From Thermus sp. JCM 17653 (GTDB lineage: Bacteria; Deinococcota; Deinococci; Deinococcales; Thermaceae): a stretch of 6,300 nt of DNA. Position 1 is the stretch's first letter. Each line of letters starts with the position of its first letter. The stretch lies in contig BBBN01000096.1 of NCBI GenBank assembly GCA_001311585.1, forward strand, positions 1-6,300. Direction: 5' to 3'. This document shows positions 1 to 6,300 of this stretch, one piece after another. The translations under genes and the position numbers were made by a program. The notes under the pieces were generated by a model. The model did no database searches. It saw nothing but the letters and a program-made list of their open reading frames with translations, and was not told the origin of the DNA.

Positions 1-651
1 CCGGGGCGGGGCCGACGCGGAGCCCTTTCACGGCCTCCCAGAGCGGGAGCACCAGGGCCTCAGGGCTTGGGCGCTCCAGCTCCAGCCTTGCGATGCCGAG
101 GCCCACCCAGTCCAGGCCCTTTTCCGGTTGGAGGGGGGCCCTCGAGGCCACCAGCGCCTCCACGAAGTGCTGGACCCAGACCGAGAGGTGCTCCTCGCGG
201 GGCAGGTAGAGGCCGTTCCGCCCCCAGCGGGACACCGGCCAAACCCGCGTGGGGGGTTCCAGGCCAGGGTCAGGGGGAAGGGCCTTCAGGGCCTCCAGCC
301 CCTCCGGTCCCAAGAGGAAGAAGACCAGGTGCAGGCGGAGCTCCATCCCGGCCCAGGGCCCGCGCTGGCTTTTTGCCCTTAGATCCCCCAGAAAGTCCAG
401 GAGGCCTTCCCGTTCCGCCTCGGCCAGGACCACCAGGGTGAGGGCGGGGTCGGGCTCGAGGCCCCTACGCTTGAGCTCCAGCTGCCGGCTTTGGGAAAGC
501 AGGGCCACGAGCCCCCGCTCCACGTCCTTGGGTTCCACCACCTCCAGCGCCAAAGCCCTGGGGCCAAGCGCCTTGTCCAAAGGGGCTTTGCCGCCCGCAC
601 CAGGGTTTCCGCGAGCCCGGGAAAGGCCACCAGGAGGGTAGGGTGGACCAT
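1..651 (-). CDS. Probable degenerate tubulin-like protein, N-terminal part (frame break near 581)
   Basis: The gene runs off the window; about 217 residues are visible after repair. It begins ATG three bases after the tubulin-like stop, without a clear ribosome binding site, so translation is probably coupled. One base is missing at about 577-585; with CTTTTGGAC in place of CTTTGGAC the frame stays open to position 1. I find no textbook motif, but ordered blocks align with the gene upstream: PTLLVAFPGLAETL (4-17) with RTVLIGLGGTGKKAL, PALTLVVLAEAEREGLLDFLGDLR-type strand and helix (69-92) with PHLTV to GGTGSG to FLLR, LHLVFFLLGPE (107-117) with LFGYFLLPD, RVWPVSRWGRNG (136-147) with MVFLVNRENRAG, and DWVGLGIARLEL with YASFGAAELRF. 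The glycine-rich GTP loops are lost (GLGGTG becomes AFPGLAE; GGTGSG is absent). I infer a non-nucleotide-binding tubulin-fold partner. The similarity is weak and was found by eye. Confidence 0.6.
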
Positions 652-654
652 GGC

Positions 655-3403
655 CTAAAGGAGCGGGGGGAAGTCGTCGTTCCCCGAGTCTGGCCTGAGG
701 GCTCCAGCCTTTCCTTCCAGGCGCGGAGGGCCTCCAGCTCCTTTTGGAACACCTCCTTGTCCTCCGGGTCAAAGCCCTCGTCCGCCAACTTGCTTTCCCG
801 GTTCGCCATGGTCTCCGCGAGGCGCTCCCGGATCTCCTTGAGGCGCTGGGGGTCCTGCCGGAGCTCCCTCTCCCGCTTCTTCACCTGGGCCTCCAGCTCC
901 TTGAAGGCGAAGAAGTCCCCCTTGAGGCCCGGAAGGCCTCGGCCGGGCTCGTCCCCAGGAAGTGGCGCCGCTCGGTGCCCTGCCTCCGGTCCACGAAGCC
1001 GTAGCCCCCCTCGTTGGTGAGGAGGCCAAAGGCCCGGGCCTTGGTCCACACCTCCACCGCCTCCTCCTCCCTGGGCAGGGGGAAGAGGTCCTCGAGGGCC
1101 CCCTCAAAGTCCCGGTGCACGTGGAAGCTCCGCTCAGCGGAAAGCTTCTCGTACTTCTCCCGGTAGATGTGGATGCCCCTCAGGACGAAGGCGGGTATGG
1201 AGGCCTCGATCTTGTAGTGGAGGACCCGGTGGGGGTCCCCTGTGGAGACCCGCTGCAGGCGCATGCGGTCGTGGAGGTTGGAGGCGAAGAGGTTCAGGAT
1301 CTCCTCCTCCCCACGAAGGGGTCGTCCCGGTCCGTGGCGTCGGCCACGCCCAGGATGTGGACCTCTTCCTTGTAGCCCAGGCCGGGGTTGGACACCCAGG
1401 CGTCCTCGTAGTCCCAGGCGGCGTCGGACACCTGGTCCAGCTCCCTCAAGGTGCGCTCCACCGCTTCCCAGAGCTCCCGGTCCTTCTCCCTGTTCTGGAA
1501 AGCCTTCCGAACCCACTCGGCCAAGGAGGTGGTGGACCCGCGGAAGGCGAGGGCCTGTTCCAGGCTTTCTTGGGGGCCCGGAGGAGGGCCTCGAGGTCCC
1601 ACCGTACCTCGGCGGCCTCGGCCTCCACCCGGCCCTGGGCCTCCACGTAAGCCGGGGGCAGGGTGAGGGTGAAGGGTTCCACGTCCCGGGAGGCCCTTCC
1701 TTTTGGCCCTCCTCGCTCTCCAGGCGGGCCTTGTAGTCGCGGACCTGCTGCATGAGGCCCTGGAGTTCGCCGAGCAGGCCCTCCAGGGCCTTCACCCAGC
1801 CTTCGGCGATGGCCGCCCGGGCCTCGAGGGTTCCGAGTTCTTTCGCCCCTTCGCCCAAAGAGGAGACTGCTCGCCGGTTGAGAACGGGGTCTTCTTCCCG
1901 CCTAAAGGGGCCTCGCCTCAGGGGGGCGTTAACTCTTCGCTCTATCCCCTCAAGCCGTTCCTTCCACTCCCTCTCCCCTTGCTGAGCCTTTTGCGAGAGC
2001 TGAGCGTGCAGTTCCCTCGCCGACTGCAAAAGGGTCTTTAAACCCGCCTCCAGCCCCTCAAGCCCCGTTCCCTTGTGCGCGAGGCCTCCGCGGCCTCCCG
2101 GAGGACGAGGTCCCGAACCCTCACGGACTCCTCGTATTGCCGAAGCAAGTTTTCCCGAAGCTTGCGCCGTAGGGATTCTAGATCTTGCCGGAGCCCGGGC
2201 CAAATCCCCTTATCCTGTTCCCGTTCCCGGGAGGAGCTGGAGGGAGGCTGCCAAGCGGAAGCCTCCTCGGGCGCCCATAGGGTTTTCACCTCGTCCAGCT
2301 TGGCCTCCAGGCTGAGGTGGACCAAGGGTAGCCCGGGCCCAGAAGGGCCTCCAGCGCCTTGATCTGCCTTCCCGCCTTGCCTCGCGGAGCAGGGCCTCGG
2401 GCGCGAACCGGAGCTCGGCAGCCCCGAAGCTCGCGTAGTGGGCCGTTTTGCCGTAGTACTTGCCCTTCTGCTCGTTCAGCCGGTGGACGATGTTGTCAAA
2501 GGTCTCGGCTTGCTCCTTGCCCAGGGCCCGCCAGGAGGTAGAGGCCGAGGCCCAGGAGCTCCATGAGGTCCTCCACCTCGGTGAAGGTCTTGCCCGCCCG
2601 GTTCTCCCGGTTCACCAGGAAGACCATGTCAAAGGGCTTCTTGCGGACCTCTATCTCCCTTCCCCCGAAACGGTAGCGGAAGGTGCCCTGGAGGCTCATG
2701 AAGTGGTCCAGTTCTTTAAGGGCGGCGTAGGCGTTGGCCTCCACGTTTTGCGTGCCCGGCCGGTTTACGTAGATGTCGGGGAGGAGGAAGTAGCCGAAGA
2801 GCTGGTCCTCGTCCTTCGTGAGCTGGCGCAGGAGGAAGGCCACGTCCAGGAAGATGCCGGACCCCGTTCCCCCAGCCAGCGACCCACCAGGGCCACGGTG
2901 AGGTGGGGGGTGTAGGGCTCGTAGATGTGCCTGCGCTCGCCGCTCGGCCGCTCGTCCCGGTAGTCGCGGGCCAGGGCGAGGAGGTCCCGGAGGTTCTCGT
3001 AAACCGTGGTGGCGTTGGCGAAAAGGGCCAGGCGGCCTAGGGCCCGGATCTGGCCCGCCCCGGAGAGGATGTTGGCCTTGAGGTCGGCCTTCGGGGGGAA
3101 CCACTCCCGGATCTCGTCGTGGACCTGGGGAAGGAGGCTCGCCCCCCGGGCCTCGATGTGCAGGATCTCGTTGGCCCGTAGGCGAACGGGTTCTTCCCTT
3201 CCAGGTGTGCGGGCGTAGAGGATGTCGGTGTTGGCGCTGGTGGTGTCGATGAGCAGGTACTTGACGAGGGGCGGCTCCTCTCCGAAGGTTTCCAGAAACC
3301 TCTTCTTGGCGTGCAGAAGGGCTTTCTTGCCCGTTCCGCCAAGGCCTATGAGCACCGTGCGTTTGAGCTTTCGCGCCTTTTGGTGGGTTGCGTTTTCTAA
3401 CAT
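655..3403 (-). CDS. Tubulin/FtsZ-superfamily protein, Tubulin_2 type, with helical C-terminal extension (ten frame breaks)
   Basis: Repaired, it encodes about 918 residues. The N-terminal GTPase part has TVLIGLGGTGKKAL (16-29), the strand YLLIDTTSAN (49-58), SGAGQIRALGR (114-124), the tubulin signature loop GGTGSG at 178-183 followed by IFLDVAFLLR, then FDMVFLVNRENRAG (258-271) and AHYASFGAAELRF (321-333). These fit Pfam Tubulin_2 (FtsZ-like 1) proteins, which are far longer than FtsZ. Residues 400-500 are charged and coiled-coil-like; 800-905 are again highly helical. There is no membrane segment, so it is cytoplasmic and presumably GTP-dependent and polymerising. Literature places this family with a vWA protein in a proposed membrane-remodelling system, matching the gene upstream. 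Frame breaks lie at about 2883, 2529 (one extra base), 2375, 2328, 2080, 1694, 1574, 1310, 929 and 700. All but one need one added base, and the repaired length divides exactly by three. The given sequence therefore fragments a gene that looks intact. Confidence 0.85.
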
Positions 3404-3407
3404 TCTG

Positions 3408-3413
3408 CCTCCT
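3408..3413 (-). promoter_or_regulatory. Ribosome binding site of the tubulin-like gene
   Basis: AGGAGG on the minus strand lies four bases before the ATG at 3403 and within the 24-base gap after the vWA stop. It fixes the start just before the first nucleotide-binding strand. Confidence 0.8.
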
Positions 3414-3427
3414 GTGGCCGCGCTTCG

Positions 3428-5138
3428 CTATCTCTTCCGGATGGTCAGGGTTCCCAGCTCCTTCTTGTCGGGCGACTGGAAGGTTATCTTTTCCCCCCAC
3501 TCCAGGTGGTCTCCTTCCTCCACCGAGAGACCGCTTTGCTTCACCCTGACGTTCTCCGGAGTTCGCTCTAGGTACACCCGACCCCTCTGGAAGACGAGTT
3601 TGACCCCCTCGAGGCGCTCTTCTCCAAAGAGCTTGCCCACGTCCACGGGGCCTTTGAGCGGCTTTGTGGAGTTCTGGCAGTTGCTGTCGGGGGCAGAGAT
3701 AAAATCCCCCTCTCCCCAGGGCTGCGCCTTTCGCCACAACCACCAGAGGAGCAGGAGGAGAAGGAGGAGCAGGATAAGCCACAGCCACCAAAGCCGCCAG
3801 AGCCAGTCCCAGAGGGTAAGGGGCTGGCTCACCGAGGGCAGGTTGGGCGGCTGGAGGGCGCTTCCCTCCGGAACGCTCACCCGAAGGTGGGGGTGGCGGT
3901 GTTGCCTCCCCCGAGCCCGGCGTTTTCCAGGGCCAGCCGAAGCTCTTCACCGGGGCGGAGGGATACCGGGCCCTCCTGCCCGTTGAGGGTGGCCCGAAGC
4001 CTTTGGGGGCCTCCACCGCTACGCTGATGGGCTCCTTGGCCCATGCGTTGCCCTGGAGCTTGTAGACGAGCTCGGCCCGCTCGCCAGGGCGCAGGGAAAG
4101 GGTTTTGGGAACCTCGGAGGGCACCAGGGCGTATTCCGCAGGGGGATGGAAGGCCAGCCACAGGGCGATCCCCTGGGGCCGGACTACGGTGTTCGCGGGG
4201 ACCTGGGGGCAGAGCCAGGCGGTGTAGGTTCCCGGGGAAAGGCTTTCGCTGTTCCGCAGGCGGAAGGTGAGGGTGGAGGTCCCGTTGCTGGGAACCTGGG
4301 TGGGCTCCACCTCCAAGAGGGCTCCGGCCTGGTCCAGGGCGGGGGCCTGTACCTGGAAGCGGACCGCCTGGAGGGTTCCTCGGGCCTCGAGGCGGACGTC
4401 CCGCCGAACCTCCTTAGAGGTCCACAGGTTGCCGAGGTCCAGGGTGGAGGGCGTTATGAGGACTTCGTTGAGGGTGGTCACCTGGTTGGGGGCGGCTTCC
4501 AGGACCCGGGTGTTGGGCAGGCTCTGGAGGGCGTTCGCCACTTCTTTCGGGGCGGGGATGCCCAGACTGATGTAGAAGAGCCAGTCGTAGGGGCCCCGAA
4601 CCACCTTGTACTTCCGGGCCACCTCCTCCATGGTGAACGGCCCGGGATCGTTGTCCTTTCCGTCGGTGAAAACGTAGATGCTCACCGCCTCGTTGGTTCG
4701 GCGGTTTTGCTCCACCTCCCGGAGAACCTTGAGGAGGGTTCTGTAGAGGTAGGTTTGGGAGCCCTTGGCCTCGAGGCCGTCGATGTACCGCAGGAGGTCC
4801 CCTTTTTCCTCGGGAAGCGAAAAAGTGCGGGCCGGTCCAGGGCCAGCGTCAAAGGTTTGGAGGGTTACCCGGCTCTCATGGGGAAGCCGTTCTACAAACT
4901 TCTTGAGCTCTGCCTTGACCTTGGGGAAGATGACCCGGCCTTTACCGTCTCCCAGCCCCATCATGGAGCCCGAGGTGTCCAGGACAAAAACGTAGTGAAA
5001 CCGTTCCGGCGGGGCGCTGGTTAGGGCGGTTCCTCTCTCCGCGCCGGGCTGGCAGCCTTGGGCCGTTGTCCTCAGGGCGATCAGGAGGAGAAGGAGTGCC
5101 CATAGGCGCAGATAGGGCCTTGAGCCAAGGAGCTTCAT
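3428..5138 (-). CDS. vWA-domain membrane-anchored protein (frame breaks near 4003 and 3880)
   Basis: Repaired, it reads as one protein of about 570 residues. Residues 1-28 are a signal peptide (MKLLG start, a Leu-rich core, then TTAQGC, a weak lipobox with Cys29). A vWA domain follows at about 46-225 with a full MIDAS metal site: DTSGS (54-58), Thr129 in GSQT, and Asp159 in FTDGKD. Residues 230-430 look like Ig-type beta-sandwich repeats, with SLRPGE occurring at 348-353 and again at 393-398. One Trp/Leu-rich membrane helix lies at about 444-471 (nine Trp, nine consecutive Leu), followed by positive residues, so the final 100 residues should be cytoplasmic. That tail is beta-rich (VKLVF, RVYLE, LGTLTIRKR) and may be FHA-like. 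As given, one base is missing at about 3996-4010 and probably one at about 3880, where TTCGGGTGA should read TTCGGGGTGA. Without the second repair it is two genes, a 420-residue vWA protein and a 150-residue GTG-start membrane protein with a GTGA overlap. It is 24 bases upstream of the tubulin-like gene, so it is a likely membrane partner. Confidence 0.82.
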
Positions 5139-5271
5139 AGTGTCTATCCCACCTCCTGCGAACAGTTTAGGGGAGTGGCGAGAAAGAAGTGGCCAACTTT
5201 GAACCTCCTGGGCGCACTCAAGGGGGTCTGTCGGAGAGCCCAGGGGCAAGGCGGTTGGGGGGGACCCGCTC
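5139..5271 (-). other. 133-base intergenic gap before the vWA gene, possible promoter region
   Basis: This is the only sizeable gap in the window. It holds the vWA ribosome binding site, a near-palindrome (minus strand AAGTTGGCCACTT, 5187-5199) and a poor -10-like TAAACT (minus strand, 5164-5169) with no convincing -35 element at 17 bases. I see no clear rho-independent terminator after the repeat-protein stop. A promoter serving the vWA and tubulin-like genes would sit naturally here, but the sequence does not prove one. I looked for a Y RNA-like helix and found none. Confidence 0.35.
5151..5157 (-). promoter_or_regulatory. Ribosome binding site of the vWA gene
   Basis: AGGAGGT on the minus strand lies 12 bases before the ATG at 5138, a little far but the only good match. 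The ATG is followed directly by a signal-peptide sequence, which agrees with this start. Confidence 0.65.
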
Positions 5272-5540
5272 CTACTCCTCGGGCCCGAACTCGTACTCCC
5301 CGGTGAAGGGGTTCTGCCGGATCTCCCAGTCCTCGGGCACCTGCTCGTACCGGCCGTGTAGGGGTTGAACTTGTCCACGAGGCGCTTCCCCTTCTTGCTG
5401 TACCGGCCCGTGAAGGGGGAGTAGCTGGTGTCCTCGGGCCGTCCCACCTCGTACTTCCCCTCAAACTCGTTGTAGGTGGGCTCCTGGTCTTCCTCGGCGT
5501 ACTCGTACCTTCCGGTGAACGGGTTGTACTTGAGCGGCAT
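5272..5540 (-). CDS. Small NPFTGRYE-repeat protein (frame break near 5354)
   Basis: I do not recognise a named family. Read through one frame break, the gene encodes 89 residues made almost wholly of five copies of an aromatic, polar motif: YNPFTGRYE (5-13), YNEFEGKYE (23-31), YSPFTGRYS (40-48), FNPYTGRYE (58-66) and QNPFTGEYE (76-84), one every 17-18 residues. Between copies are acidic or basic linkers. There is no signal peptide, hydrophobic segment or cysteine. As given, the frame is lost inside repeat four at about 5352-5356, where GGCC appears in place of the GGGCC needed; adding one base restores repeats four and five and a TAG stop at 5272. That the break falls inside a repeat whose sequence can be predicted from its siblings is strong evidence for a lost base. 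The gene follows the YbjN gene by 12 bases with an excellent ribosome binding site. The spaced repeats suggest a scaffold or multivalent ligand for a partner in this locus; that is inference only. Confidence 0.82.
5290..5528 (-). repeat. Five tandem 17-18-codon repeats encoding NPFTGRYE-type motifs
   Basis: Five in-frame copies of a [YFQ]-N-x-[FY]-x-G-x-Y-[ES] coding unit occur at a period of about 54 bases (18, 17, 18 and 18 residues between copies). The protein motif is conserved while the linkers differ, which suggests selection on the motif rather than a recent DNA duplication. Confidence 0.8.
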
Positions 5541-5545
5541 CCTCC

Positions 5546-5553
5546 ACCTCCTT
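5546..5553 (-). promoter_or_regulatory. Ribosome binding site of the repeat-protein gene
   Basis: AAGGAGGT on the minus strand overlaps the first base of the TGA stop of the YbjN-family gene and sits five bases before the ATG at 5540. The arrangement points to coupled translation and supports a real, expressed small gene. Confidence 0.85.
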
Positions 5554-5966
5554 CAATCCCATCTTCTCTCCAGCCAGAGCAGGAACTGGCCTGTTCCCAT
5601 GATCACCGACAGGAGAAGGTCCCTGAGAAGCTCGGGGTGAATCCCCTGCTCCAGGTCCCAGTGGTAGTCCAGGTGGAGCTTCCCCTTGCGCACGAAGGCC
5701 CGGGGCCACCTGTGCTCGTCGTTCCACTGGTTGGCCTTGAGAAGGGCCGTGTTTTCGTCCAGGAAGACGTTTCCCACCTGGCCCATGTAGCTCAGGACCT
5801 TTCCTCGGTCCACGGCGAAGACCATGAGGGCGTGGGCCTGGACGCGCTCATCGCCAAGGATGACCAGGGAGTCCCCGTCGGGGTCGGTGAGCACTTTGAG
5901 GCCGAAACTCTTTAGGGTCTCGCGCACGTACTCCTGGGTCAAGGGGCGGATCTGGGTCTCGGTCAT
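5553..5966 (-). CDS. YbjN-family protein
   Basis: The intact 137-residue protein has the size and pattern of the YbjN family (Pfam YbjN, a fold resembling type III secretion chaperones). The N-terminal helix ITPLTQEYV-like segment is followed by LKSFGLKVLTDPDGD. A central strand pair follows (DSLVILGD, ALMVFAVDRGKVLSYM). The family's most typical block comes next: ALLKANQWNDEHRWPRAFV, then a short strand (KLHLDYHWDLE) and the closing helix GIHPELLRDLLLSVIMG. No signal peptide or membrane helix is seen, so it is probably cytoplasmic. The biochemical role of YbjN proteins is poorly defined; the E. coli member affects motility, biofilm and stress phenotypes, and a chaperone or adaptor role is an inference from fold. 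Start choice is secure: a strong ribosome binding site and a four-base ATGA overlap with the upstream gene. The TGA stop overlaps the ribosome binding site of the next gene. No frame break is seen. Confidence 0.85.
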   Translation of the reverse strand: MTETQIRPLTQEYVRETLKSFGLKVLTDPDGDSLVILGDERVQAHALMVFAVDRGKVLSYMGQVGNVFLDENTALLKANQWNDEHRWPRAFVRKGKLHLDYHWDLEQGIHPELLRDLLLSVIMGTGQFLLWLERRWD

Positions 5967-6300
5967 GGCCTACCTCCTTCTTCTTCATCCTCGGGGGAGG
6001 GGGCGACAGGTACGGTCGCCTCCCAGGCCCCGCTCCGGATCCAGGCCACGGGGTCCTCCACCTCCAGGAGGAAAAGGAGCTCCAGCAGCCGCTCGCTCCA
6101 CCCTCCCACCCGGACCACCCCCCGCTCGGGGAAGGCCAGGGGGTGGTAGCCCGCCACGTTGACCACGTAGGCGCTGCGCTCGGGGTCCTGCCGCAGCCAC
6201 TTCCTCAGGGGCCTATAGGCGTCGTCGTGCGCTTGCTCGTCGGTGAAGACCACCGCGCGCCGCCCCGGGAAGCGGGGGAGGGTCTTCTCCAGGGCCAGGC
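5963..6300 (-). CDS. TROVE/Ro60 (Rsr-like) RNA-binding protein, C-terminal part
   Basis: Only the last 111 or so residues are in the window; the start lies beyond 6300. What is visible matches the end of the vWA-like C-terminal domain of bacterial Ro60/Rsr proteins: a beta strand running into RRAVVFTDEQAHDD, then SAYVVNVAGYHPLAF, then VRVGGWSERLLELL. Family members have similar ITDEQ, YxxNVAxY and hxxGfSExhh blocks in this order. Ro60 proteins form a ring that binds Y RNA and misfolded or 3'-ended RNAs, and in bacteria they work with exoribonucleases in RNA quality control and stress survival. The ring-forming TROVE HEAT repeats and the first MIDAS residues are outside the window, so the call rests on the tail alone. 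The protein ends in an acidic tail (PSPEDEEEGGRP). Its TGA overlaps the ATG of the next gene (ATGA), so the two are probably translationally coupled. No frame break is seen here. It could instead be another vWA protein. Confidence 0.72.
   Translation of the reverse strand, partial: LALEKTLPRFPGRRAVVFTDEQAHDDAYRPLRKWLRQDPERSAYVVNVAGYHPLAFPERGVVRVGGWSERLLELLFLLEVEDPVAWIRSGAWEATVPVAPSPEDEEEGGRP
5972..5979 (-). promoter_or_regulatory. Ribosome binding site of the YbjN-family gene
   Basis: AAGGAGGT on the minus strand lies five bases before the ATG at 5966. It is a near-perfect Shine-Dalgarno sequence inside the end of the upstream Ro60-like gene, and it fixes this start. Confidence 0.85.

Noticed and set aside
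881..2203. A 440-residue open frame on the minus strand as a separate gene
   Set aside because: Parts of it are true tubulin-like extension sequence, but its middle (about 1315-1690) is out of frame, with Pro/Arg/Gly-rich shadow composition; it is a patchwork produced by the frame breaks.
577..3890. Programmed ribosomal frameshifting as the cause of the frame changes
   Set aside because: There are too many sites, in at least four genes, without consistent slippery heptamers; nearly all need the same +1-base repair at G/C runs, which fits indel errors.
3222..3986. A 254-residue plus-strand frame
   Set aside because: It covers the antisense of the tubulin N-terminus and the vWA tail; Arg/Ser/Pro-rich with no domain pattern or ribosome binding site.
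4146..5024. A 292-residue plus-strand frame
   Set aside because: It lies antisense to the clearly real vWA domain, is Gly/Val/Glu-rich as expected for the antisense of a GC-rich gene, and shows no family motif.
5139..5271. Y RNA gene near the Ro60-like gene
   Set aside because: I saw no long pairing helix or tRNA-like fold in the gap; only short imperfect inverted repeats. A Y RNA, if present, is more likely upstream of the Ro60 gene beyond 6300.
2496..5540. A 1014-residue open frame on the minus strand
   Set aside because: It is a chimera. It joins the repeat protein's N-terminus, the vWA protein, out-of-frame nonsense through the rest of vWA and half of the tubulin-like gene, then the real tubulin frame from GGTGSG on. 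Separate ribosome binding sites and starts at 5138 and 3403 and motif continuity show three genes.
1..6300. CRISPR arrays, insertion sequences, tRNA or rRNA genes
   Set aside because: No spaced direct DNA repeats, terminal inverted repeats with transposase, or recognisable RNA gene sequence was found on either strand; apart from the 133-base gap the window is almost fully coding.

Overview
The window is strongly GC-rich with G/C-loaded third codon positions and short, polycistronic gene spacing. In codon style and protein flavour it looks like Thermus or a close relative (Deinococcota), but this is a judgement from composition, not a match. All real genes lie on the minus strand and are read from high to low coordinates. 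No gene on the plus strand is supported.

In transcription order the genes are: (1) the C-terminal end of a TROVE/Ro60 (Rsr-like) RNA-binding protein (6300 to 5963, start outside the window); (2) a YbjN-family protein (5966 to 5553), joined to it by an ATGA overlap; (3) a small protein of five 18-residue NPFTGRYE-type repeats (5540 to 5272), 12 bases further on; (4) after a 133-base gap, a secreted or membrane-anchored von Willebrand factor A (vWA) protein with an intact MIDAS, Ig-like repeats, one Trp/Leu-rich membrane helix and a short C-terminal beta-rich domain (5138 to 3428); (5) a long tubulin/FtsZ-superfamily protein of the Tubulin_2 type with a GGTGSG GTP-binding loop and a long helical C-terminal extension (3403 to 655); (6) a gene of previously unclear identity starting 3 bases later (651 to the window edge), which I read as a degenerate, probably non-GTP-binding relative of gene 5.

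Genes 4 to 6 resemble the FtsZ-like membrane-remodelling system inferred from genome context in the literature (tubulin-like protein plus vWA protein). Genes 1 to 3 add an RNA-chaperone gene, a YbjN protein and a repeat protein to the same strand. The two blocks may be one locus or two adjacent operons split at 5139-5271.

The reading frames are interrupted in the sequence as given. I count about 14 single-base frame changes, 13 of them repaired by adding one base, mostly in or next to G/C runs. Every repair restores continuous, family-like protein sequence: the GGTGSG motif, the fourth NPFTGRYE repeat and the second SLRPGE repeat. This pattern suits indel errors in the sequence better than gene decay, so each CDS below is given as one gene with its break points listed. 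Residue numbers refer to these repaired translations.
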